From DATKDP01 sp035546335 (GTDB lineage Bacteria; Acidobacteriota; Thermoanaerobaculia; Gp7-AA8): 64,000 bases of DNA. Below the pieces are notes generated by a model. It worked only from the letters and a program-made list of their open reading frames with translations, was not told the origin of the DNA and did not search any database. This document shows, piece by piece, positions 42,129-50,611 of this stretch (within the stretch, counting starts at the first letter, position 1; every line of letters starts with the position of its first letter). The translations under genes were made by a program, and so were the position numbers. Location: contig DATKDP010000024.1 of the NCBI GenBank assembly GCA_035546335.1, forward strand, positions 1-64,000, read 5' to 3'.

Positions 42129-42373
42129 GCGCTCGAAGGAAGCAGAGAGTCGACTGTGTCGACCATGTCAGTGAGCGTCCGAATGGCCCGCGCCTTCTCA
42201 TCGGGGATCGTGATGCCGAACTTCTCCTCGATGGCAAAGAGGATGTTGAGGGCGTCGAGCGAGTCGATGCCCGCCTCGGCGAGCGGCATCTGCGGGTCGA
42301 TCGCTTCTTCGGGCATCGTCTTCTGATCGCGGATGATGGAGATCACCTCGCGCTCGATGTCGGTCCTTTCCAT
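42125..42373 (-). CDS. Acyl carrier protein
   Basis: A small (82-residue) acidic carrier protein. The 4'-phosphopantetheine Ser is in AEAGIDSLDALNILFAIEEK, with flanking helices and KFGITIPDEKARAIRTLTDM. It carries acyl chains for the ketosynthase encoded immediately downstream (4-base overlap). TATAAT lies 8 bases before its ATG. The two genes may be a specialised pair separate from the housekeeping acpP. Confidence 0.92.
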   Translation of the reverse strand: MERTDIEREVISIIRDQKTMPEEAIDPQMPLAEAGIDSLDALNILFAIEEKFGITIPDEKARAIRTLTDMVDTVDSLLPSSA

Positions 42374-42381
42374 TGACAGGT

Positions 42382-42387
42382 ATTATA
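42382..42387 (-). promoter_or_regulatory. TATAAT -10 box before the ACP gene
   Basis: On the minus strand TATAAT ends 8 bases before the ACP start codon. The transcript would have a leader of about one base or none. No clear -35 is seen. The same arrangement occurs before the HD-GYP gene. Confidence 0.4.
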
Positions 42388-42414
42388 ACCAGCGTGAGGC
42401 ATGTGAGAGCAGCG

Positions 42415-42750
42415 ATGAGCGACTACCGGCTCGCCTATGTCGTGTGGATTCTGCTCTCAGCTCTCGTTTTCCTCGGCGCGCGAGGTCTGGATGACCCGGT
42501 GACGCAGAGGGATGCGGAAGCGGCCGCGGCGGGCAGGCAGGCTCTCGCTGCTCTGAGGACGCTCGACGGCGGGCGATACCTGAACTATGACGTCGTGTCG
42601 ATCGCCTCGGTCGAAGAGGAGGAGACGAACGCGGCCCGCTGGATCGTCCTCTGCGATCGGAGTCCGCGCACCCGGCTCGACGAGGCGATCGTCGTGGAAG
42701 CGGGAAAGACAAAGGGAGAGATTCTGCGCGTGCGAGATGTCGTACGATGA
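42415..42750 (+). CDS. Hypothetical membrane-anchored protein
   Basis: A 111-residue protein I do not recognise. One membrane helix is near the N-terminus (LAYVVWILLSALVFLGARG), followed by an Ala-rich helix and a small soluble domain (NYDVVSIASVEEEETNAARW, IVLCDRSPRT). The start is uncertain (ATG at 42415 or an upstream GTG/ATG from 42373). Its stop overlaps the ATG of mutS (ATGA), so the two are coupled. Confidence 0.6.
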   Translation: MSDYRLAYVVWILLSALVFLGARGLDDPVTQRDAEAAAAGRQALAALRTLDGGRYLNYDVVSIASVEEEETNAARWIVLCDRSPRTRLDEAIVVEAGKTKGEILRVRDVVR

Positions 42751-45377
42751 CGCGACGATCGTCGATCATGTCGAAGCCGGCACGACTCACCCCGATGCTC
42801 GAGCAGTATTTCGAGATCAAGCGTCAGGTTCCTGACGCGATCCTCTTCTACCGCCTCGGCGACTTCTACGAGATGTTTTTCGAGGATGCCGAGAAGGCGG
42901 CCCCGATCCTCGATCTCGTTCTCACCGCCCGCGGAAAGGGAGGAGAGTGGGAAGCTCCAATGTGCGGTGTTCCCCATCATGCCGCGGAGCAGTACATCGC
43001 GAAGCTGGTCAGAAGCGGCTTCCGCGTAGCGGTCTGCGACCAGATCGGCGATCCGGCGCTGGCGAAGGGTATCGTACGTCGCGAGATCGTTCGAGTCGTG
43101 ACTCCCGGGACGGCGATCGAAGGAACGATTCTCGACCGCGAGAGCTGCTATCTTCTCGCCCTCTCGCCGTCCGAGGATTCAGCCGGCGCAGCCTGGCTCG
43201 ACGTTTCGACGGGCGACTTTTTCGTGACGTCGTATGCGACGGAGAACGACCCACGCCTGCACGACGACCTCGCGCGACTCGGCCCGCGGGAAGTCATTCT
43301 CGCGCGTGATGAAGGCAACGGCCTCGAAGTGACGATGGGCAAGCTCGCAACCGTTTCTCCCGTGGAAGCGAGCTATTTCGAAGCCGGCGGCGCGGCCGTC
43401 TATCTCTGCCGGCATTTCGGGACGCAGACGCTGCGTGGGTTCGGTCTCGAGACGAACGACGCGCGCGTCGGAGCGGCTGGCGCCGCCCTGCGCTATGCGT
43501 CGGCCACACGGAAGAACGATCTCGCGCACATCCGGACACTGCGCGTCGAGAGCGAGGCCGACTTCATGGTGCTCGATGCGTCCACGCTCGAGAACCTCGA
43601 GATCTTCGAGTCGCGCGATCCATCGAATGTGCGCGCTTCGCTCTGGAGTGTCCTGAATCAAACGAAGACCGCGGTCGGTTCCCGGACTCTCCGGCGCTGG
43701 CTCGGAAGGCCGTTGCGCGACCGCGACCGCGTTTTCGACCGGCACGATGCGGTGGCCGAGCTGTTGGGCGACCGCACGCTTCTCGATCGCGTCGGCGAGC
43801 TCCTTTCCGAGATTGCAGATCTGGAGCGCATCGTCTCGCGCATCACACTGCGGACGGCGACGGCGAGAGAATGTCTGACTCTCGCCCGCTCGCTCGAGGC
43901 CGTCGGACGTCTCTCGCAGAGAATCGCGCAGCTGCAGGGACCGCTTCTCGCTTCACTGCGCGCCGCACTCGATGCATTGCCTGCGGTCCAGTCGCTGATC
44001 GGCACGACGATCAGCGATGTGCCCGGGCCTTCGGTGAAGGAGGGGGGAGTGATCCGGGAGGGGGTCGATCGGGAGCTCGACGAGCTGCGTGCCATCGCCG
44101 CCGACTCGAAGTCGGTTCTGCTCGGCATCGAAGCGGAGGAGCGCTCGAGGACTTCGATTCCTTCGCTCAAGATCCGGTTCAACAGCGTCTTCGGCTACTA
44201 CATCGAGATCTCGAAGGCGAATCTGGCGAGAGTTCCCGCCGACTACATTCGCAAGCAGACGCTGGTGAATGCCGAGAGGTACATCACGCCGCGGCTCAAG
44301 GAGCTGGAGGAGAAAATCCTCGGGGCCGAGGAGAAGGCGATCGCGATCGAGGTGGCGCTGTACGAGCGTCTGCTGGAAGAGCTGACGGAAAATGCTGCCC
44401 CGATTCTCGCAACGGCGCACGCGGTGGGTGATCTCGATGCGATCGCGTCGATGGCGTCGGTCGCCATCCGCAACCGCTACGTCCGCCCGAGCCTCAGCGA
44501 CGAGATCGAGATCGCCATCGAGGAAGGGCGGCATCCGGTGATCGAATCGATCTCGGGAGAGCGGTTCATTCCGAACGACACGACGATTCGCAGAGGAGAA
44601 AACGAGATTCAGGTGATCACCGGGCCGAACATGGGAGGGAAGTCGACCTACCTCCGGCAGGTGGCGCTGATCGTGCTGATGAACCAGGTGGGGAGCTTCG
44701 TTCCGGCCGGGAAGGCACGGCTCGGGTTGTTCGATCGTGTTTTCACGCGCGTCGGGGCTTCCGACCATCTCGCGCGCGGCGAGTCGACATTCATGGTCGA
44801 GATGCACGAAACAGCCAACATTCTGAACAATGCGACCGCGCGATCGCTCATCGTGCTCGACGAGGTCGGCAGAGGGACGGCGACATTCGATGGCCTTTCG
44901 CTGGCCTGGGCGATCATCGAGTATCTTCATGATCAGCAGGAGCGGAATGCGATCACGCTCTTTGCCACGCACTATCACGAGGTGACCGATCTGGCGAAGA
45001 CCAAAGCCCGCGTGACCAACCTCAGCGTTGCGGTTCGGGAGTGGAACGATCAGATCATCTTCCTGAGGAAAGTGCTGCCGGGGGCAGCCGACAAGAGCTA
45101 CGGCATTCAGGTCGCGAAGCTGGCCGGGATTCCCGCCTCGGTGATCGGGCGTGCAAGGGAGATCCTGACGACTCTGGAGAGAAAAGAGCGCGATGTCGTC
45201 GAAGAGACACGGAGGACCGATCGTTCTCGGTCCGATTCGGATGCAGGGCAGCTTTCGCTCTTCGACACTCGGGAGCAGGACGTGGCGCGGGACATTCGGG
45301 CCCTCGAGATCGAGACGATGTCACCGATCGAGGCATTGAACAGGTTGCACGAACTGAAATCGAAACTGATGCAGTGA
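42747..45377 (+). CDS. mutS: DNA mismatch repair protein MutS
   Basis: The 876-residue protein has the mismatch-binding FYEMF motif (LGDFYEMFFEDAEKAAPIL), then connector and lever domains, then the ATPase: Walker A TGPNMGGKSTYLRQ (about residues 625-638), LIVLDEVGRGTATFDGLSLA (Walker B) and ATHYHEVTDLA. It recognises base mismatches and recruits MutL; no mutL is in the window. An alternative start at 42768 (MSKPARLTPMLEQYF) is also reasonable. The nagZ gene follows after 14 bases. Confidence 0.97.
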   Translation: MTRRSSIMSKPARLTPMLEQYFEIKRQVPDAILFYRLGDFYEMFFEDAEKAAPILDLVLTARGKGGEWEAPMCGVPHHAAEQYIAKLVRSGFRVAVCDQIGDPALAKGIVRREIVRVVTPGTAIEGTILDRESCYLLALSPSEDSAGAAWLDVSTGDFFVTSYATENDPRLHDDLARLGPREVILARDEGNGLEVTMGKLATVSPVEASYFEAGGAAVYLCRHFGTQTLRGFGLETNDARVGAAGAALRYASATRKNDLAHIRTLRVESEADFMVLDASTLENLEIFESRDPSNVRASLWSVLNQTKTAVGSRTLRRWLGRPLRDRDRVFDRHDAVAELLGDRTLLDRVGELLSEIADLERIVSRITLRTATARECLTLARSLEAVGRLSQRIAQLQGPLLASLRAALDALPAVQSLIGTTISDVPGPSVKEGGVIREGVDRELDELRAIAADSKSVLLGIEAEERSRTSIPSLKIRFNSVFGYYIEISKANLARVPADYIRKQTLVNAERYITPRLKELEEKILGAEEKAIAIEVALYERLLEELTENAAPILATAHAVGDLDAIASMASVAIRNRYVRPSLSDEIEIAIEEGRHPVIESISGERFIPNDTTIRRGENEIQVITGPNMGGKSTYLRQVALIVLMNQVGSFVPAGKARLGLFDRVFTRVGASDHLARGESTFMVEMHETANILNNATARSLIVLDEVGRGTATFDGLSLAWAIIEYLHDQQERNAITLFATHYHEVTDLAKTKARVTNLSVAVREWNDQIIFLRKVLPGAADKSYGIQVAKLAGIPASVIGRAREILTTLERKERDVVEETRRTDRSRSDSDAGQLSLFDTREQDVARDIRALEIETMSPIEALNRLHELKSKLMQ

Positions 45378-45391
45378 CGACGGAGTGAATT

Positions 45392-46534
45392 ATGGGAGCA
45401 CGTATACTCGGCGTCGGACTCACCGGTCCGGCGCTCACCGACCTCGAACGCGACATCCTGCGCGACAGCACGCCGTACGCGCTCGTCCTGTTCAAGAGGA
45501 ATATCGAGAGCGTCGAGCAGCTGCGCGATCTCGTTCGTGAAATCAGGAGCATCGCCAGCGAGCCGCCGCTGATCATGATCGACGAGGAGGGAGGACGCGT
45601 CGATCGGCTTCGCGATCTGATACCCGGGTTGCCGGGCGCCGACACGTTCGGCGAAGGAAGGGACTCGAAGAAGCTGGCAGGATGGTTCGGACACATCGTC
45701 GGCAAGGCGCTCCGGTACTTCAGTATCGACGTCAATCTCGCCCCGGTGGTCGATCTCTGCCGCGACAAAGCGACGAAGGGTCTCGAGCGGCGCTGTTTCG
45801 GGCGCGACGCGGCGACGGTCATCGATCTCGCCGGCGCCTTCATGGAAGGGCAGGAGCTGGAAGGTGTCGGTTCGTGCCTCAAGCATTTTCCCGGCATCGG
45901 TGCCGGCAATGCGGATCCGCACTACGGGATGTCGGTGGTCGATCTCCCGTTGTCGACGCTGATCGAGGAGGATCTGGCTCCCTATCGCGCGCTCGGACCG
46001 CAGGCGGGCGCGGTCATGGTCGGGCACGCGATCTATCCGCAGCTCGACGACGACCGCCTCCCTGCCTCGCTGAATCCGAAGATCGCCACCGACCTGCTGC
46101 GGCGGGTCGTCGGGTTCGAAGGAATCGTGGTGAGCGACGACATGGAGATGCACGCCGTCTCCGATCTCGCTTCGTACGAAGAGATCTCGGTTCGTGCTCT
46201 CCTGGCGGGGAATGACGTCGTGCTCTTCTGCAGTCATGTCGAGCGCGTGCCGGAGCTGATGGCGAACATCCGCGAACGAGCCGAGAACGATCCGCTCCTC
46301 GCTTCGAGGTACGAGGAAGCCGTGCAACGGGGAATCGTCTACAAGCGGCGCTGCACAGGACTGCAGATGTCGTCGAAACCCCTCGAGACCTTCGAAGATC
46401 TGATGGCGGAAGTCGAACGGTTCCAACAGGCGTTTCGCGACGCACAGCCCTCGGACGGTGCGCGCCTCGACGAACGTCGTACGACTCCTCGCGGCGGCGG
46501 AAGCGGAAAGACGGGACGAGAAGAGTGGACATGA
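45392..46534 (+). CDS. nagZ: Beta-N-acetylhexosaminidase, GH3 (NagZ-like)
   Basis: A 380-residue glycoside hydrolase family 3 protein. Signatures are PPLIMIDEEGGRVDRLRDL, LAPVVDLC, the catalytic loop CLKHFPGIGAGNADPHYGM (His and Asp of the NagZ type) and the nucleophile Asp in GIVVSDDMEMHAVSDL. NagZ removes GlcNAc from muropeptides during cell-wall recycling. No signal peptide is seen, as expected for a cytoplasmic NagZ. It ends at 46534, just overlapping the next gene. The last 30 residues are Arg/Gly-rich and look non-conserved. Confidence 0.93.
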   Translation: MGARILGVGLTGPALTDLERDILRDSTPYALVLFKRNIESVEQLRDLVREIRSIASEPPLIMIDEEGGRVDRLRDLIPGLPGADTFGEGRDSKKLAGWFGHIVGKALRYFSIDVNLAPVVDLCRDKATKGLERRCFGRDAATVIDLAGAFMEGQELEGVGSCLKHFPGIGAGNADPHYGMSVVDLPLSTLIEEDLAPYRALGPQAGAVMVGHAIYPQLDDDRLPASLNPKIATDLLRRVVGFEGIVVSDDMEMHAVSDLASYEEISVRALLAGNDVVLFCSHVERVPELMANIRERAENDPLLASRYEEAVQRGIVYKRRCTGLQMSSKPLETFEDLMAEVERFQQAFRDAQPSDGARLDERRTTPRGGGSGKTGREEWT

Positions 46535-48231
46535 TCGGGCGCATTCGAGCGAGAGCGATGGGCGCGGCATTCACCGCCTGGCTCGCACTGCTCGCCGCCG
46601 GCTGTATCGCGACCACGCCTCCCGTCACCCCTCCATATGACCTTCTGATCATCAACGGCCGGATCGTCGATGGGACGGGTGCTCCCTGGTTTCGGGCCGA
46701 TGTAGCTGTTCGCGGGGACACGATCGTCGCCGTGGGCGATCTTACGGGAGCGAGAGCGAAGATCACCATCGATGCGGGCGATCGGGTCGTCGCTCCCGGC
46801 TTCATCGACCTGCTCGGCTGGTCGCACAATGCCGTTCTGATCGATCCGCTGCTCGAAGGCAAAGTGCGTCAGGGAGTGACGACCGAAGCGACCGGAGAAG
46901 GGCTGTCACCCGGGCCGATCAACGATCGGATGGCTGCGGAGAGACCGGCCGGGCAGGCGTCGCAAACCGCCGACTGGCGAACCCTCGGTGAGTTCATGAG
47001 AGTCGTCGAGTCGCGGCGGCCCGCGATCAATTTCGCCTTCTTCGTCGGAGCCTCCAACCCGCGATCGATGGTTCTCGGCGAGGTCGACCGCGATCCAACC
47101 GAGGAGGAGATGGCGGAGATGGAGCGGATCGTCGAACAGGCGATGCGCGAAGGAGCGATCGGTCTGTCCACATCGCTCATCTACGTTCCGGCGGTCTTCT
47201 CGAAAACAGAGGAGATCGTGCGGCTGGCTCGGGTTGCGGCTCGGCATGGAGGGGTTTACTTCAGTCACATTCGCAACGAGAACGACCAGATCGACGAGGC
47301 GCTGGAGGAGGCGTTCACGATCGGAAGGGAAGCCCCCATCCCGGTCAACATCTGGCATCTCAAGGTCGGTGGCGAGAACAACTGGGGCCGGATGCCGGCG
47401 ATCATCGCGAAGATCGAAGTGGAGAGAGCGAAGGGCCTCGACGTCGCGGCGAATGTCTATCCATACGCTGCGTCATCGACCGGACTGACGGCGCTCGCTC
47501 CGACCTGGGCGCTGGAGGGGGGATATGGAGCTCTCCTCGAGCGCCTTCGAGATCCGGCACAACGGGCGCGGATCGCTGCCGAGATGGAAGAGTCGGCCTT
47601 CTACGGGAGAGTGGGAGGTGCAACTGGTGTCCTGGTGACGCGGATTCCGAATCGTGATCTGGCGCATCTCGAGCGAAAACGGCTGACCGGGATCGCCGAG
47701 GAGCTCGGAGTCGGGCCGATCGAGGCGGTGTTGCGACTCTACGAGGCGAGCCCCTGGTCACCTTCCGCGATTTACTTCTCGATGCACGAGGATGATGTGC
47801 AGACCGCGCTGCGGACGCCCTGGGTCTCGGTCGGTGCGGACTCGGGGGCGGTGGTCGGCGAACTGCGCAAGGCGGGCGCTCATCCGCGCGCTTACGGAAC
47901 CTTTCCCCGTGTGGTCGGACACTATGTCAGGAATACGCGTTTGTTTTCGCTGGAGGAAGCGGTTCGGAAGATCACGTCGCAGGCGGCCTCCAGGATCAAT
48001 CTGCTCGATCGTGGAATCGTGCGGTCCGGGATGAAGGCCGATCTCGTCGTGTTCGATCCCGACACCATTCGGGACGTATCGACCTACGAGGATCCGCATC
48101 ACTTCTCGGAAGGGATCAGCGAGGTGATCGTCAACGGTGTGCCGGTGCTGCGCAATGGAACGATGACCGGGAAGCTGCCAGGACGCGTATTGCGAAGGGC
48201 GGCCTCCGGACAGCGGGAGGTGACGCGATGA
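46531..48231 (+). CDS. N-acyl-D-amino-acid deacylase-like lipoprotein
   Basis: A 566-residue amidohydrolase of the D-aminoacylase family with a lipoprotein signal (FTAWLALLAAGCIATT). Blocks seen: DLLIINGRIVDGTGAPWFRA, VVAPGFIDLLGWSHNAVLID, GLSTSLIYVPAVFSKTEEI, GGVYFSHIRNENDQIDEAL and VSVGADSG. The metal HxH motif expected after PGFID is replaced by LLGWSHN, so the binuclear centre may be incomplete or rebuilt. Related proteins remove acyl groups from D-amino acids. It starts within the nagZ tail and its stop overlaps the pirin ATG. Confidence 0.87.
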   Translation: MIGRIRARAMGAAFTAWLALLAAGCIATTPPVTPPYDLLIINGRIVDGTGAPWFRADVAVRGDTIVAVGDLTGARAKITIDAGDRVVAPGFIDLLGWSHNAVLIDPLLEGKVRQGVTTEATGEGLSPGPINDRMAAERPAGQASQTADWRTLGEFMRVVESRRPAINFAFFVGASNPRSMVLGEVDRDPTEEEMAEMERIVEQAMREGAIGLSTSLIYVPAVFSKTEEIVRLARVAARHGGVYFSHIRNENDQIDEALEEAFTIGREAPIPVNIWHLKVGGENNWGRMPAIIAKIEVERAKGLDVAANVYPYAASSTGLTALAPTWALEGGYGALLERLRDPAQRARIAAEMEESAFYGRVGGATGVLVTRIPNRDLAHLERKRLTGIAEELGVGPIEAVLRLYEASPWSPSAIYFSMHEDDVQTALRTPWVSVGADSGAVVGELRKAGAHPRAYGTFPRVVGHYVRNTRLFSLEEAVRKITSQAASRINLLDRGIVRSGMKADLVVFDPDTIRDVSTYEDPHHFSEGISEVIVNGVPVLRNGTMTGKLPGRVLRRAASGQREVTR

Positions 48232-49094
48232 GTGCGAGAGGCGTTCGAAAAATCATCGACAGCGTCGAAACGTACGAGGGAGCGGGTTTCCTCGTTCACC
48301 GGTCGTTTCCGACGAATGCATTGCCGGACCTCGATCCGTTTCTTCTTCTCGATGAAATGGGTCCCATGGAGCTGGGGCCGGGCGAAGCGAAGGGAGCACC
48401 CGACCATCCGCATCGCGGGTTCGAGACGGTGACCTACATGATCGACGGGCGGATGCAGCACCGCGACTCGGCGGGGAACGCCGGCGAGATCGGTCCGGGC
48501 GACGTGCAGTGGATGACGGCCGGCGCCGGCGTCGTCCACTCGGAGATGCCCCACGATGACCTGCTCACGCACGGCGGGCGGATGCACGGGTTTCAGTTGT
48601 GGGTGAATCTCCCAAGGCGCGACAAGATGATGGCGCCACGCTATCAGGAAGTGCCCGCATCGTCGATCCCGGTCGGCCGTAGCGAGGATGGACTCGTGAC
48701 GGTGCGTGTGATCGCGGGGGAGTCGTACGGGCAGACCGCGGTCATCGACACGCGCACGCCGATTCTTCACCTTCACTTCGATGTCGAGCCGGAAGGCGAG
48801 GGGAGCCAGCCCGTCCCGGCCGGCTACAGCGTCTTCGCCTATGTGATCGAAGGGAGCGGGCGGTTCGGCCGGGAAGGAAAGCAAGCGGCGACCGGCCAGG
48901 TGATCGTCTTCGACAACGATGGCGACGAGGTTCAGTTCGCCGCCAGCGACAGCCGGCTCTCGTTCCTGCTGATCGGCGGAGTGCCCATCGGTGAGCCGAT
49001 CGTACGCTATGGCCCGTTCGTGATGAACAGCAAGCAGGAGATTCACCAGGCGATCGACGACTATCAGAACGGGCGGATGGGGAGGATCGGGTAG
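48228..49094 (+). CDS. Pirin family protein
   Basis: The 288-residue bicupin has the pirin signatures DPFLLLDEMGPMELGPGEA, the metal-binding PDHPHRGFETVTYMIDG (His ligands), MTAGAGVVHSEMP and LHGFQLWVNLP-like text (MHGFQLWVNLPRRDKM), then a second cupin. Some pirins are quercetinases or metal-dependent regulators. The ATG overlaps the preceding gene's TGA by 4 bases (ATGA), so it is cotranscribed with the deacylase. Confidence 0.92.
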   Translation: MSARGVRKIIDSVETYEGAGFLVHRSFPTNALPDLDPFLLLDEMGPMELGPGEAKGAPDHPHRGFETVTYMIDGRMQHRDSAGNAGEIGPGDVQWMTAGAGVVHSEMPHDDLLTHGGRMHGFQLWVNLPRRDKMMAPRYQEVPASSIPVGRSEDGLVTVRVIAGESYGQTAVIDTRTPILHLHFDVEPEGEGSQPVPAGYSVFAYVIEGSGRFGREGKQAATGQVIVFDNDGDEVQFAASDSRLSFLLIGGVPIGEPIVRYGPFVMNSKQEIHQAIDDYQNGRMGRIG

Positions 49095-49143
49095 GGGAGC
49101 TTGATATCAATGCTATCGTGAGAGCCCAGAAAGGAGACCCGCG

Positions 49144-49350
49144 GTGGCGCGTTTGATTGTGCGGAACATCGAAGAAGATCTCGTGCGAGAGCTGAAGGTT
49201 CGCGCGGCACGCCACGGACGATCGGCTGAGGAGGAGCATCGGCAGATTCTTCGTCGCGTTCTCCAGGAGCGTCATGGTTCCACGCTCAAGGAGAGCCTAT
49301 CCGAGATGCCGGATGTCGGAGACGATGCGGACTTCGAGCGAACCGGATGA
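49144..49350 (+). CDS. FitA-like ribbon-helix-helix antitoxin, orphan
   Basis: A 68-residue protein: LIVRNIEEDLVRELKVRAAR then HGRSAEEEHRQILRRVL, the RHH pattern of FitA/VapB antitoxins. GTG at 49144 has GGAG 7 bases upstream. Such genes normally overlap a PIN-domain toxin gene, but the next 80 bases contain only a hairpin and then ssb on the other strand. The toxin is missing, so this is an orphan or remnant. Confidence 0.75.
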   Translation: MARLIVRNIEEDLVRELKVRAARHGRSAEEEHRQILRRVLQERHGSTLKESLSEMPDVGDDADFERTG

Positions 49351-49388
49351 TCGGCGAAGAGCCGGTGAGTGATGACGTTCCCGGTGCA

Positions 49389-49425
49389 GAGGGTGGCACT
49401 CCTGCGCAGCGGGAGCGCCACCCTC
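49389..49425. terminator. Hairpin between the convergent antitoxin and ssb genes
   Basis: Arms GAGGGTGGCACTCC and GGGAGCGCCACCCTC pair almost fully around a short loop, between the stops of the two convergent genes (49350 and 49435). There is no T-tract; a bidirectional terminator role is plausible. Confidence 0.5.
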
Positions 49426-49434
49426 CGTAGAGAT

Positions 49435-49878
49435 CTAGAACGGAACTTCCTCTTCCCCGTCCATCACCGTGTCGGCGGCGGCGCCGGCGGCCACCGGCTG
49501 GCGCGAGCCGCCGGAGTAGCTTCCGCTTCGCTCGCCTTCGCCCTTCGGTCCGAGCATTTGCATGCTCTGCGCGATGATCTCGGTCTTGTAGCGCTTCTGC
49601 CCGGTCTCCTTGTCGTCCCACGAGTCGCTGCGGATCGAGCCCTCGATGAAGACGAGCTTTCCTTTCCGCAAATACTGCCCGCAGATGTCGGCGAGCTTGT
49701 TGAACGCGACGATGTTGTGCCACTCGGTGCGCTCCTGCCGCTCTCCGCTCTTGTCGGTGAAGCGCTCATCGGTTGCAAGGCTGAAGCGGGCAACGGTCGT
49801 TCCCGAAGGCGTCGATCGGACCTCCGGGTCTTTTCCCAGGCGGCCGACCAGGATCACTCTGTTCACGCTTCCACTCAT
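49435..49878 (-). CDS. ssb: Single-stranded DNA-binding protein
   Basis: The 147-residue protein has an OB fold: VNRVILVGRLGKDPEVRSTP, FSLATDERFTDKSGERQERT, EWHNIVAFNKLADICGQYLR and KGKLVFIEGSIRSDSW. A Gly/Ser/Ala linker leads to the acidic tip GEEEVPF, the variant of DDDIPF that binds partner proteins. AAGGAG lies at normal spacing before the ATG at 49878. It is divergent from dtd. Confidence 0.95.
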   Translation of the reverse strand: MSGSVNRVILVGRLGKDPEVRSTPSGTTVARFSLATDERFTDKSGERQERTEWHNIVAFNKLADICGQYLRKGKLVFIEGSIRSDSWDDKETGQKRYKTEIIAQSMQMLGPKGEGERSGSYSGGSRQPVAAGAAADTVMDGEEEVPF

Positions 49879-49967
49879 GACGTCTCCTTTTTTTGGTTCA
49901 GTTATGGTTTCAATGGAAATAGTCTTCTCTTCACTCGTTCGGAGACGAGGTCAGTGCGGACAGCAAC

Positions 49968-49973
49968 ATTGTA
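49968..49973 (-). promoter_or_regulatory. Candidate -10 for ssb
   Basis: TACAAT is read on the minus strand about 90 bases upstream of the ssb start; no strong -35 is seen. Weak evidence. Confidence 0.25.
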
Positions 49974-50019
49974 ACGGAAGCACTCGCGAACGAGATGAAA
50001 TCTACCGGGGGTAGAGTCG

Positions 50020-50463
50020 ATGAATTGCGTCATCCAGCGCGTCCGGTCGGCTTCGGTCGTCGTCGGCGGCAACGTCGTCGCCGAGATCGGAGCGGGAATG
50101 CTGATCTTCGCTGCGGTGGAGAAGGGAGATCTCGAAGAGACGATGACCAGCGCAGCGCGAAAACTTCGCGAGCTCCGCATCTTCTCCGACGACGAGGGGA
50201 AGATGAACCGCAGCATCGCCGGCATCGGAGGAAGGATTCTCGCCGTCTCGCAGTTCACCCTGGCAGGATCGATCGAGCGGGGACGTCGTCCGAGCTTCGA
50301 CAACGCCGAGGAGCCGGAGCGGGCGCGCATGCTGTTCGATCACTTCGTACAGGAGTTGGGAGCGACGGGGATCGTGGTGAAGACCGGGGTGTTCCAGGCG
50401 ATGATGCTCGTGTCGCTCGAGAATGACGGGCCGGTGACGTTCACCTACCAGCTTCGGAGCTGA
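50020..50463 (+). CDS. dtd: D-aminoacyl-tRNA deacylase
   Basis: A 147-residue Dtd: MNCVIQRVRSASVVVGGNVV start, AVSQFTLAGSIERGRRPSF (SQFTL motif) and the C-terminal ENDGPVTFTYQLRS (the NxGPVT-type motif). It hydrolyses D-amino acids wrongly joined to tRNA, using cross-subunit Gly-cisPro motifs. The gene stands alone between ssb and leuS. Confidence 0.95.
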   Translation: MNCVIQRVRSASVVVGGNVVAEIGAGMLIFAAVEKGDLEETMTSAARKLRELRIFSDDEGKMNRSIAGIGGRILAVSQFTLAGSIERGRRPSFDNAEEPERARMLFDHFVQELGATGIVVKTGVFQAMMLVSLENDGPVTFTYQLRS

Positions 50464-50573
50464 CGAGTCCCGTCATGCCGGACCCTGGATGATACCGGCC
50501 ACGCCGTCATCCTGAGCAGCGCCGTTTTCCGGCACCGGATGGATTTGCAAACTTCAGCCCCACGACATTCCAC

Positions 50574-50579
50574 TATACT
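50574..50579 (+). promoter_or_regulatory. Candidate -10 for the leuS operon
   Basis: TATACT lies 33 bases before the leuS ATG. The hexamer 17 bases upstream is not -35-like; a TTGCAA occurs too far up (23-base gap). Weak evidence. Confidence 0.3.
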
Positions 50580-50611
50580 GTCGCCTCATTTTCGAGCAGG
50601 TGATCGGACGA

